This document shows, one piece after another, positions 52,501 through 60,045 of a DNA stretch of 64,000 bases. The DNA is from Biomphalaria glabrata (taxonomy: Eukaryota; Mollusca; Gastropoda; Planorbidae). The stretch covers positions 7,895,070-7,959,069 of the forward strand of contig NC_074726.1 of NCBI RefSeq assembly GCF_947242115.1, in the 5' to 3' direction. Positions within the stretch are counted from its first letter, which is position 1, and the number at the start of each line of letters is the position of its first letter. A program made the position numbers and the translations under genes. The notes below the pieces were generated by a model. The model was given only the letters and a program-made list of their open reading frames with translations. It did no database searches and was not told the DNA's origin.

Positions 52501-53378
52501 CTAACTTGTTAAAGTTTCAAAGTCAATTAAGGACAACATGCCAATATTAAACTATAGATACCTATCATTAGTATAATTTTAACACCCTGTTCCTGGAATT
52601 CACAGAGGGATATACAATGAACTAAAAAAACTCAATTCACAAGTTTGAACTGAGCTTATGAAGTAGAGATGACAAAAATGATTTTCCAATATTTATATTT
52701 ATGGATCACAATTTGATCAAAACAGTACCCTGTATATTTAAAAAGTTCCCTTTCAGACTTTGTTGTCTATAGGGCAGATGATGTAAAGGTCATCTGTTTT
52801 TGTGGCCTACGGTTTATGAGGGTGTCATGTGGCCAGCACAATGACCAGCCGCCTTTACTTTTCCCCAACTAATGTCAGATACCCATTAGAGCTGGGTGGA
52901 GTGTCATGTGGCCAGCACAATGACCAGCCGCCTTTACTTTTCCCCAACTAATGTCAGATACGACTCAGAGGCAGCCAAAGATCCCAAAATAAAAAATCCC
53001 AGTCTTCACCAGGATCAGAAGCCAAGCGATTTACCGCTCAGCCACCACGCCTCCCCCTGTATATTTAACAAATAACAATGTAAATTAATGTCTACTTTTA
53101 TCTTTTTAAAACATTTTGAATGATTGAACTGTACAATGACAGTCTACCCCTTATGCAAATTTCATTGAAACAGATCTTTTCTCTTCTCACCCCAACAGCT
53201 TCTGCATTCCATGTCTGGATGCTAAATGTAAAGGCGTCTCATGCTGATGGGAGTCTCCATAGGAGCTGTTGGGGTCCAGGGCTTTCCTCAGCTCACTGTT
53301 TGTGAAGTACAGCTGGAGCGCCTGAACTTCATCTCCAGACTGAAGGTGCTTGCGGAACTTGGAGGATGCACTACCCAT
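28506..53378 (-). CDS. ANKIB1: ANKIB1, ankyrin-repeat RBR E3 ubiquitin ligase, 21 coding exons
   Basis: RING-between-RING ligase that passes ubiquitin from an E2 via a RING2 cysteine. Exons (5'-3'): 53378-53191, 52300-52093, 51177-51121, 50897-50772, 49377-49324, 48919-48799, 48132-47957, 47496-47408, 46321-46177, 45457-45288, 43900-43812, 43093-42963, 42090-41956, 40554-40468, 39584-39515, 38456-38314, 37855-37637, 35128-34948, 33020-32900, 31307-31162, 30355-28506. Total 4506 nt, in frame, 1501 residues (human about 1089). [10 protein letters not shown] fits N-myristoylation (Gly2, Ser6, Lys7). Ankyrin repeats lie at about 48-77 and 133-180; GLRPQDL..VETADM at about 216-235 is an ANKIB1 hallmark. 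RING1 starts CNIC at 311; IBR about 389-475 ([17 protein letters not shown]); RING2 498-527 with catalytic Cys511 in [11 protein letters not shown] at about 803-820 ([10 protein letters not shown]). The last exon gives 616 Ser/Asp/Glu-rich residues ending SVYV. Exon 5 (18 residues) and the GTCATT donor of exon 2 are the weakest joins. Confidence 0.95.
30950..31062 (-). repeat. Repeat family D copy
   Basis: Inverted relative of 12764-12905: TTTTACCAGACAGAGTGAGT TGATATAAGCTTTG is the complement of the family head. Intron 20 of ANKIB1. Confidence 0.55.
32069..32480. repeat. 103-bp tandem repeat, four copies
   Basis: The unit starts AGCACAAACAAAACTCTTAG and ends ATATGGCCAGTACAAAGT. Starts at 32069, 32172, 32275 and 32378 are exactly 103 bp apart; the fourth unit is 100 bp. 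Copies differ at only a few bases, so the expansion is recent. It lies in ANKIB1 intron 19, between the exons at 32900 and 31307. Confidence 0.95.
33530..33665. repeat. Short imperfect tandem repeat, about 28-30 bp unit
   Basis: Four to five copies of a unit containing CTGATTAAGTGTAGACTA. Intronic in ANKIB1. Confidence 0.75.
33966..34180 (+). mobile_element. tRNA-derived SINE, type A
   Basis: Head GTGTGGTGGCTGAGTGATTA AGCACTTGGCTTCC, then GGGTACCTGACTTTAGTTGG, AAGTAAAGGCAGTTGGTCAT, CTGGCCACATGACAC and TCATCTGCCCTAAAGATCAC. This is one of the best-preserved type A copies apart from a shortened B box. ANKIB1 intron 18, opposite strand. Confidence 0.85.
34878..34896. repeat. Poly-C tract next to poly-T
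   Basis: About 17 C followed by T10 beside the ANKIB1 exon at 34948-35128. Long homopolymers of this kind are prone to assembly and sequencing length errors. Confidence 0.9.
35560..36830 (+). mobile_element. Eroded LINE with RT remains
   Basis: The + strand frames give [20 protein letters not shown] (RT motif around the FRAGR..TDMIF block), then IDVTKAFD-like remains near 35900, then [37 protein letters not shown] at 36130-36240, the thumb/C-terminal pattern of RTE-type LINEs. The tail carries an 83-bp tandem repeat. Shifted and stop-ridden; no intact protein. In ANKIB1 intron 17, opposite strand. Confidence 0.75.
36391..36642. repeat. 83-bp tandem repeat, three copies
   Basis: Units start at 36391, 36477 and 36560 with GGAGATAGAC. 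The first has 3 extra bases (86 bp), the second is 83 bp. Shared core GAGCGAAATGAATGAAATGG. It lies inside the LINE remnant 35560-36830. Confidence 0.93.
38755..39205 (+). mobile_element. LINE RT C-terminal fragment
   Basis: Broken frames show LKWSWIGQT near 38978, then [10 protein letters not shown] and ...MLSWGS. This matches W.WIGHTLR ... ALDWNPQGKR.RGRP..TW ... LCS.GS of snail LINE tails. ANKIB1 intron 15, opposite strand. Confidence 0.6.
39955..40100 (-). repeat. Repeat family D copy
   Basis: Inverted: CAGACAGAAAGAGTTGATAT AAGCTTTG at its end is the complement of the family head. A second, poorer copy lies just beside it at about 39740-39900. ANKIB1 intron 14. Confidence 0.55.
40967..41032 (-). 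mobile_element. SINE type A, tail only
   Basis: CCCCTTACAGACCTTGCGAT CTATTGGGCAGATCATGTTA is the complement of the type A SINE tail; the tRNA head is absent. Confidence 0.6.
41375..41760 (+). mobile_element. LINE 3' end (RT C-terminus plus tail)
   Basis: The + strand frame at 41381-41593 ends [17 protein letters not shown], then [15 protein letters not shown] and [11 protein letters not shown] and stops. This resembles the last residues of snail LINE polyproteins (PHLDTYL......LPSGRRYK...TNR.KNSF...I..LN). A 3' UTR follows, with GTACAATTGTAAAATGAATG and AATAAAGA before poly-T. ANKIB1 intron 13. Confidence 0.6.
42395..42720 (-). mobile_element. LINE RT C-terminal fragment
   Basis: The - strand reads [31 protein letters not shown] and [12 protein letters not shown]. 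This is the classic C-terminal zone of RTE-type LINEs and is closely related to 17930-18165. ANKIB1 intron 12, same strand as the gene. Confidence 0.75.
44040..44565. repeat. Minisatellite, about 27-bp unit, about 18 copies
   Basis: Repeated units built around TATAAAGTTTGAATGTTTCA CC(A/C)CTAT, varying 25-30 bp in length. They fill a large part of ANKIB1 intron 10 and are AT-rich and diverged, so this is an older array. Confidence 0.9.
45030..45090 (+). mobile_element. LINE 3' terminal scrap
   Basis: GTGGTGCTCCAAAGGTTCAA TAGATTGAGGGATAG matches, with gaps, the end of the better-preserved element at 54065-54125 (GTGCCCCAATGGTCCAACAG ... AAGGGATAGGTGAAGGTGAA). Too short to classify alone. Confidence 0.4.
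45600..46060 (-). mobile_element. Probable eroded LINE RT fragment
   Basis: The + strand text (TCAGCCTCAGCTTTTAACTT ... ATATAGTACAGAAATTACTA and the earlier TGACATGCGTCATTGGGGTG) recalls complements of RT codons from snail LINEs, but no frame survives. ANKIB1 intron 9. Confidence 0.3.
46488..46720 (+). repeat. Repeat family D copy
   Basis: CAAAGCTTATATCAGCACAC TCTGACTGTCTGTCAGG ... TTATTTCTCCGAC ... TTAATTAATTAACTATTG. This is the longest copy, with a multiplied TTAATTAA end. ANKIB1 intron 8. Confidence 0.65.
48274..48495 (-). mobile_element. tRNA-derived SINE, type A
   Basis: + strand: GTTTCCCTTTCAGACCTTGC GATCTATAGGGCAGATGATG, then GGTGTCATGTGGCCAGCACA, GGTACCCATTAGAGCTGGG and, at the head end, TCAAGCGCCTAACCATTCAG. 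Intron 6 of ANKIB1, same strand as the gene. Confidence 0.82.
48535..48680 (+). repeat. Repeat family D copy
   Basis: AAAGCTTATATTAACTAACT CTGTCTGTTTGG, then TTTCTCTGACACCCAATATT GGATCAAGGTG and CACAAGAATCAAT. Close to the ANKIB1 exon 48799-48919. Confidence 0.65.
49130..49323. repeat. Tandem repeat, about 30-bp unit, touching an ANKIB1 splice donor
   Basis: Six or so copies of a unit with GGTAAACAAGGTAATTAGAA AAAC. The last copy runs into GTATGGTAAACTAAACTTAC, so in transcript order the array starts about 10 bases after the donor of the 54-nt exon 49377-49324. Confidence 0.88.
49930..50290 (+). repeat. Interspersed repeat family C, copy 1
   Basis: Shares with 55160-55500 the order TAAGTAAAAG ... 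AGTCAAATGTCTATGTCGGA ... AAATTATGATG ... GA-rich stretch ... AAATTTCATTGCAACAGATA. About 360 bp with no ORF; class unknown. ANKIB1 intron 4. Confidence 0.5.
50423..50646 (-). mobile_element. tRNA-derived SINE, type A
   Basis: + strand: CTTTTTCAGACCTTGTGGAC TATAGAGCAGATGATGTTAA, GGTGTCATGTGGCCAGCACA, AATCCCAGTCTTCAGGATTT GAACCCGGAAGCCAAGCACT. A full-length reverse copy with a recognisable B box (complement of GGATTTGAACCC). ANKIB1 intron 4, 126 bp before exon 50772-50897. Confidence 0.85.
52745..53055 (-). mobile_element. tRNA-derived SINE, type A, with internal 79-bp duplication
   Basis: + strand: CCCTTTCAGACTTTGTTGTC TATAGGGCAGATGATG ... AATCCCAGTCTTCACCAGGA ... TTTACCGCTCAGCCACCACG. The segment from GTGTCATGTGGCCAGCACAA to ACTAATGTCAGATAC occurs twice, starting at 52822 and 52901, making the copy about 80 bp longer than its relatives. 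ANKIB1 intron 1. Confidence 0.85.
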
Positions 53379-53470
53379 CCTATATAGCCAACTGCTAAAA
53401 CTCTTTTATATCATAGTGTTGTTTCTTCTACTTTAATGTGGCAGAGACATACTGCAAGCCTAGACTGAAT
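53379..53470 (-). other. ANKIB1 5' UTR part of the first coding exon
   Basis: The ATG at 53378-53376 is preceded on the - strand by plausible acceptors (GTATTCAG, CAGTCTAG, GCTTGCAG at about 53450-53475). This suggests that the UTR is split and that transcription begins farther upstream, possibly in the 57.9-60 kb zone. Inference only. Confidence 0.3.
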
Positions 53471-53684
53471 ACAAACCAGACAACATTTGTTAAGATTTAA
53501 AAACAAATTGTGCCAAAAAAAGGAAGGGTATAAAATAACCTAGCATGGGCAATGCATATTACTATAACCAAAGTTCCTGAGTTTGAATATCAATATTTAA
53601 AAAATCTGGGGGGTTTTTTAGAAACATGAAGCATAAACTCCTTGGAGATGGAGACAATGATTTTTTTTTTACCTCAATTAAATA

Positions 53685-54130
53685 TTCATGGCCACATTCT
53701 TTTATGCTTGCCAATCTTGCATGCTGACTGCAGAATTAGAGAGGAGGATCCTAGCAATGGAATTGAGATACTGCAGAAAGTTCCTAGGCATCACATACAA
53801 AGACCGCATCAAAAACAAAGAGATTAAAGATAGAATTGGTACAGCAATTGGACCCCCACAATGGCCTGTTTACTGTCAAACTAAAACTCTAAGGCTATAA
53901 CACAAAATCTTCAGGGCTCACAAAGATCTCCCTTCAGGGAACAGTACCAGGAAAAAGAAGAAAAGGCAGTCTGAGAAAGGGATTGGAAGACAACATAAAA
54001 GAATGGACGGGCCTGTCATTGAAAGAGATTCTATCCAAGGCAAATAACAGGGCGGAATGGAGAAAGATGGTCAACAGATTGTATGGTGCCCCAATGGTCC
54101 AACAGACTCAGACTAAGGGATAGGTGAAGG
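53685..54130 (+). mobile_element. LINE 3' end (RT C-terminus)
   Basis: The + strand reads CMLTAELERRILAMELRYCR KFLGITYKDRIKNKEIKDRI GTAIGPPQW, then broken pieces with a RAHKDLPSGN-like (complement of G.RRRGR) zone, and ends PNGPTDSD before AAGGGATAGGTGAAGGTGAA. This is the tail of an RTE/jockey-type LINE. The family's ending words recur at 45030. Just upstream of ANKIB1, opposite strand. Confidence 0.75.
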
Positions 54131-54804
54131 TGAAATATTCCCCTCACCCTCCAATGTCCACAAGCATTACTGTAACCATATACATGCTTTATGCACACAC
54201 AAAAATGTATAACAAAAGAAAATAATAATACTTGATATGTTCACACTCTATGCTTCATATTTCTTTTTAGTCAAGTCACATACAACTTGCCTTTTCATGT
54301 AGTATTATTACATCCAAAGTGATAGGATAATGAATTTATACTAATTAAAAATATATTTATCTATAATTTATTTCTAAGTTACCACTGACTGACACATTCA
54401 TTGATCATGAGATCTCTTAAAGTGTTGTATATATCTGCATCAAATTTCATAAACAGGTTCCTTTTACCTCCTAGGTGCTAACTAAGAATTTTTCTGACAG
54501 ATTTGCAACCTGATGACCGCCATTAGCGAAAAACCGCAAGCTCTATCAAACCTTTGTAATTTTTTTTTAGTATTTCCCCAAAGGGCTGCAGTCAATATAG
54601 AGAGCATTAAAAAAAATCACACAAATTTCATATTTTTAAGCATTTTTTTTTTTCCTAAGTCTACTTATTTTTAATATGCCTTAAATCATTTCCGCTTCCT
54701 TTTATATGCGGTCTAAAAAAAAAACAAAACCAATCCTAATAGCATTAATAAGATAGATCTAGAATATTTTATTTTTTTCGAGAGAGAGAGAAAAAGAGAG
54801 AGTC

Positions 54805-55015
54805 TTCTTCCTCGTTCTCATCTTTATGTTGAAGCTTTCAAATGACTAGACTAATATGTGAGATGAACTGCGCAGTGTTTTCCAAATCAGGGAGTTCTCC
54901 CTATAGTTTTCTTTCTATAGGGGTGTTTTGGGGCCAGTGTTTTTTATTGGTCTCTTGGTAAAAAAAAGTTTTGATGGACATGGTCAGCATTCTCTGGTGA
55001 CACTCCACATGGGCA
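54805..55015 (+). mobile_element. Repeat family F, second copy
   Basis: TCTTCTTCCTCGTTCTCATC, GAACTGCGCAGTGTTTTCCA AATCAGGGAG, TTTCTATAGGGGTGTTTTGG and AGCATTCTCTGGTGACACTC. Inverted relative to the copy nested at 15081-15270. Confidence 0.65.
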
Positions 55016-55159
55016 GATTTTCACTGGTTCCAATTTTGAGTTTCAGTACATATGTTGTCTCATTCTGTTGTGTCCGGTCCTGAGTCAGAAGATTAAACGT
55101 TGATCTTGTCGGGATAGCTTATAATAGGCATCATCTTTCTTGTGATTCGGATGAGAGCG

Positions 55160-55500
55160 GATAAGTAAAAGTCCTACTAAAATTAACAGGCTAAAAATAT
55201 GAGAGCGTGTATGTGACTGAGGATTATTATGAAGCGGGTCTTTCCAAATCAAGTCAAAAGTCTATAGTGGGAGAAATTACGATGTGCAGATAAAAAAACA
55301 CAAAATGGGGGTTCCAGAGAGTAAAAAAAGAGAAAGAGAGAGAGAGAGAAGGAAAGAGAGATCGGGCTGCGAAATTTCATTGCAAAAGATTCACTAATTC
55401 ATGGGTTAAAAAGGTATGTTAAGTTGATAGTTAAAATGTGGCCTGTTTATTAAAAAAAAAAAAAAGAAGGCCATAAAAAATGAGAATGCTATTAAAGATG
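55160..55500 (+). repeat. Interspersed repeat family C, copy 2
   Basis: TAAGTAAAAGTCCTACTAAA, CAAGTCAAAAGTCTATAGTG GGAGAAATTACGATG, a GA-rich run, AAATTTCATTGCAAAAGATT. Related to 49930-50290. Confidence 0.5.
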
Positions 55501-55600
55501 AGGGGAGATGGGAATGGGCAGTGTTAGAACCCACTACCATCGAGATGACAGTCCAGAATGCATACCACACAACCAGACAGCTTCCATCTTTTTTTTTTTT
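55495..55600 (-). mobile_element. SINE type B, reverse
   Basis: + strand: GATGAGGGGAGATGGGAATG GGCAGTGTTAGAACCCACTA, then GCATACCACACAACCAGACA GC. The complement gives GCTGTCTGGTTGTGTGGTAT, the tRNA-like head of type B, and a GTGGGTTCTAACAC B-box. Intergenic. Confidence 0.65.
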
Positions 55601-56032
55601 CTACACTGTTCACCCCCATCTGAACCTACAGATGATGTTTCTGCTTATAGGAGTTAAAAAACAAAAAGAAGTTTCAAACTGACTTGACAGCAGGTAGGAT
55701 TCAAACTCAGAACCACCATGTTGACAAAGTGAATATCACTTGTACAAAGCCTATTTAAAAAATTATTAAACCTTAGGAGACTTTTGAATAAGGTACCGGA
55801 ACTAAAACATTTATAGGCTAGCGTAAATTATTTGACCTTAACATGCCTGTGCTTAAAAAAAACTCAATAAAATGTTTATCAAACTGAAATATAAAAATAA
55901 AAAAATAAAAATTAAATTAAATATTAGCATAATATACAAACATATAAGTATATCCCTGCATCATGTAGAAAATAAGATCTTACTACAAACATAGATATAT
56001 TCAAATCCGTAGACCAATGAAATAATTTATAA

Positions 56033-56298
56033 CAGTGATGCCCAACCTAATTTGACCTATGGGCTATTTTTATTTTCGACACTCGTGTCGCGGGCCACAT
56101 GACCGAAATGGTACAAAAAATAAACGAATTGACCTGAAGCTATTTTTATTAGTAACTTTTGGATCTAGTACTTAACTTAATTAATGGGATATTTGTAGTT
56201 TAACTTTTTTACGCGTCAAACCGTTTCGACGGGCCGGACGGAAACATGTTGCAGGCCGGATCTGGCCCGCGGGCCGTATTTTGTTTTGGGCATCACTG
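56033..56298. mobile_element. hAT-type MITE, complete
   Basis: 266 bp with ends CAGTGATGCCCAAC and TTGGGCATCACTG, a 13-bp perfect terminal inverted repeat. Flanks are ATTTATAA (56025-56032) and ATTAATAA (56299-56306), an 8-bp target duplication with one mismatch, as expected for hAT. Interior GC/CpG-rich (GGGCCGGACGG, GGCCCGCGGGCC) in very AT-rich surroundings. No transposase. Confidence 0.9.
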
Positions 56299-56359
56299 AT
56301 TAATAATATAGAACAAAATAGATCTATTTTTATAAACTGTAACAGATATACCTCAATAG

Positions 56360-56724
56360 GCATATAGATCTAGATTTTGATTTTTTATATATCTAGATCT
56401 AGTAGGCCTACTAGTAACAATAACAATATTATTATAAAGTCACTATTATTTGTATAAAGTTAAAATTATAGTTAATTGTTAATTAACTGAAAATGTCTTA
56501 AATGACATAAATCTAGAATATTCTAAATGATATTTAAAATAATATTCCTTACAGTAACATATTAGATATATTTAAATATATTAGGCACTGGGCTAAAATA
56601 TCAATTCTAAAATAATCAAAATGATCAATACATATGTTTGAATTTATAAGATAATGGTTGATCTACTAAAAATCTACACACATACTGACTATGACACTAG
56701 AGTTAGAGTCTTACTATATTATAT

Positions 56725-56755
<31 letters not shown>

Positions 56756-57700
56756 TATACTAGTTACTACTTACTAGATCTTAATAGACTATAGTTATAG
56801 TCACTATATAGTTAGTTGAGAGATCTATTCTAGTCAATCTAGTGACTATAATAGTCAATCTAGTTCCAATTTTAATAAATCTAATTTAATCTAGCTAGAC
56901 TATACATTTTTCAGATAAAGAATAAAGATCTAGAATCTAATCTATTATAGTATTTATAGTTCTACGTAGTTTATATTATATTATTCTTATCAATTATTGA
57001 ATAATGTCAACAGACTCTAACAAAGTAACAGAATGTATAGATCTATTAATTGTCAAAAATAGGACATAAAGAAACCCACAAAAGTATCAATTATCTCCAA
57101 AATTTACGTTATTACTATGATCTAGATTAGCATAATATTATAGATCTAGTCTACCTTACAAGTTACAGTGTTTTACAGTCAGTAGTAAGTGAACAGTGTC
57201 TAGAAGTCTAGACATGACACAATTCGTGTAAGTGTAGTAAATTTTCAGTAAGAGTAGGCTATTAATACATTAATTGGGGGGGGGTAGGGAGATCAGCAGT
57301 TGATAATAATATTAATAATGATATTCAATCATAAACTTAACAATAATATTATAGATGTAGATCTAGATATATACTATAACAATAACAGGAACAAAGCCAC
57401 ACTGCACAGTGACACTGACACGCGACTAAAGTGGAGTTTTTAGTCTAGTCAACTCTAGTCCATAATTATTATAATTACGTAGATCTATACTATGTTTATA
57501 AGTATAGGCTATAGAGTTATAATAGAGTATAGAGCCGATCTAGCTGGACTCTATTTAGTCAATATTAAAATAGTATAGATCTAGATCTAGAATTCTAGGA
57601 CTATAGTATATAGACATAGAGTAATAGACGGGTCAAAGTCAGTAGATTATTAATTTATTATAATATTATAGATCTAAGATAAAAACGTATGAATCTGTAT
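56360..57700. repeat. TCTAGA/AGATCT-rich DNA
   Basis: Dense, irregular AGATCTAGA, TCTAGATCTAG and CTAGTA words with TATA-rich runs ((TA)n at 56724-56758). No coding content. It has the same flavour as 700-1160, 2390-2650 and the interiors of the hAT-like elements. Confidence 0.6.
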
Positions 57701-59780
57701 ATTTAACTAGACTAGATTATTATATTAATATTAATATTACTACTAGCATTCGCATTGTAGCATGCTTTATTGTAGAGAGGTAGTCAGAATCCAAGGATAT
57801 ATGAATTATTTGTATAGATCTATCTACAGTATTGGAAGCAGTTTGTGTTATACATGTCTCCAGGACGGTAGTTGTATCTCACAAGCCATTATTTATTATT
57901 AGCAGTTGGAACAAGCCAACAAAAAGGTAAACACGAGCACAAAAGACTATCGTAATCGCAATGTCTCGTGCTATTTTTAGACTCCCTTGATCAATATAAT
58001 AATTATTATATCGACTGCAAATAATAAAATGGGATCAAAAACATAAAGCATTCTGCATTTATGTAACATCATTTCTGGAAAAATTCAATGCATAGAGATG
58101 CCATTTCATAACATTTTGAGTAAGACATTAACAAGTAATTTTGGCTAAAGCCTAGCAAACCACAAAATACCGAGTGTTTACCGAGACATTGCCATTGAGA
58201 CGGAAAAGGCCGAATAGAAGCGATGTTGACCGAACGTAGTATTCGGTTCCTCACGATTAACGTAAAAGCATAAAAATAATAAAATCCAGACAGACAGTAC
58301 GACGAGCAATTCTGAGAAAGTCGGTCAGACAGCCAAACCAAAAACATAAAATTATCAAGGTCATTTTTTTTTCTTTCCATGAAAATGATGGATTCGTTTT
58401 TTTTTGTTTTTTTTTTACACAGACCTTAATTAATCAAGGTTGGAGATGAAAATTATTCTCATTTAGATTTAGCCAGAAACTGGCTACGTCGTAGATGTAG
58501 ATCTATCAGAAGTGAACTGCCCTACTCGTCACTTCTTCCGTAATTCTTATTCCAGGCTGATTTTTTTAAACAGCTGATGTCATTTAAAAATGCATTAAAA
58601 CCACTTGACGTTACACATAGCAACACTATTGATCTCTAAGCCCAGGCACAGGGCAAGACAAATCTAGTGATCTGCAATATCTAGATCTAGTCTTGAAATT
58701 ATTAGTTCTACTGGCTGTATAAGGAAAACTTCGTTAGCCAGCCCTCCTTTTATATAAATTATAAACTATAAATTGTAGTTTACCCCCGTGGATTATGCTT
58801 GGTTAATAAGGACGATGCATGACTTTTGAATCATATTCATTCAAGACATTTGTGATCAATGCCGCAACCAGTTTACGCCAAGCATTAATTCATATTGGAT
58901 TATGATGGTATTAAATGTTTGCCTCTCAGACAGTGGCTTAACTAGGACTTTGCCATCGTTTGGGGGCCGGGGGCTTGACATCTTTGAGGCCCCTTGCATT
59001 TTTCGTAATCTATATAGGCTTTATTTCTGCAAGTCGGACTAGAGTTACCCTACGAAAAAAAAGAGGGGGGAGAACAAGTAGTATTCACCCGTCACAAAAT
59101 AGCAGGGTCGGACTTAACCGTTGTGACCAAGAAGTCATGGAAAGATCACTCTTTTTTATTTCTCCCCCACGTAGTTTTAGCGGCGAAAAAAGAAGGAGGG
59201 GGAGGAGAACAAGAACTATTCTGTTTTAAAACGTCATGTTTTCGTCTAGAAAGGGGAGAGGGCGGTATAGTGAAAACGTTAATCCTCGCTCCTTTTTATA
59301 CTTTCTGCTAATGATTGCATTTGGCATTAAACAATAGGGGGTGGGGCGACTCGATATAAGAATTTTATAGCATATATAAATTGTATTAGTGACATTTTTT
59401 TTTTTAAATTTTGTAATTTCTTAACTAAAATACAAAAAGAAAAAAGTATTGGTTTGTCCGATGGGCGGAAGGTAATTGTAGGTATCTCCCCTCCCATCTG
59501 GTACAACCCTTTTTCATTTTATATTTACAAATGATAAAGTTGAGTTTTGAGTATTTTGGTACATCGACACACTTTAGGCCATGTCGTGCCCGTAATCCCT
59601 AAAAGGTCACTCTTCCTTCATACCACAAGAGCTAAATTTTATTTTGTTAAGTGCGACATAAAATAAAAATAGGTTAAAACATCAATATGTACCTTATAGT
59701 ATTTAGATATTCAACTAATTTTGTTCACAAAAAAAAGGACCGCCCCCCGCCCTATCAATAATATTGATAAAACAACAAAA
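57700..59780. other. Intergenic stretch, mostly unassigned
   Basis: I see no gene. 58140-58330 is richer in CpG (GCCGAATAGAAGCGATGTTG and ACCGAACGTAGTATTCGG) and might hold an upstream first exon or promoter of ANKIB1. 58930-59060 (CAGTGGCTTAACTAGGACTT ... GGGGGCCGGGGGCTTGACAT) looks like the terminus of a DNA transposon, but no matching opposite end was found. Confidence 0.3.
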
Positions 59781-59784
59781 AAAA

Positions 59785-60045
59785 AACGTATCACGTGACA
59801 GCCTGTGTGTATTGCGTAATTTGTATAGAAGATATATAGAATCACGTGGCTAAATGTTGTTTGTTTACGATTGGTGAATGAGGTCCATTGACAACGAGTC
59901 CGTGTAATGTGATCCTGTTAGAAAACCAGGTTTGTTAATACTCGTGATAGGGCTAAATTTAGGGTTTTACACTACCTCTGATGTTAAAAGGTTGACCATG
60001 GCTAGCACGAGATGGTGAGATTCTGGTATACACGTCCACGTGAAT
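59785..60045. promoter_or_regulatory. Cluster of CACGTG E-boxes with a CCAAT box
   Basis: TCACGTGA at about 59791-59798, CACGTG at about 59842 and CACGTG at about 60037, with ATTGG (inverse CCAAT) at about 59870. Such palindromes are bound by bHLH-ZIP factors (USF, MITF/TFE, MYC/MAX). They could serve ANKIB1 (-) or an unseen transcript; an old LTR is an alternative source of the sequence. Confidence 0.3.

Noticed and set aside
58069-58380. 103-codon - strand ORF
   Set aside because: No homology that I recognise, no conserved motif and no flanking gene structure. Kept only as a possible upstream regulatory zone.
58960-59311. Two overlapping + strand ORFs of 89 and 62 codons
   Set aside because: Low-complexity Gly/Arg/Glu composition from G-rich DNA, no recognisable domain and no splice context. 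The region looks like transposon debris.
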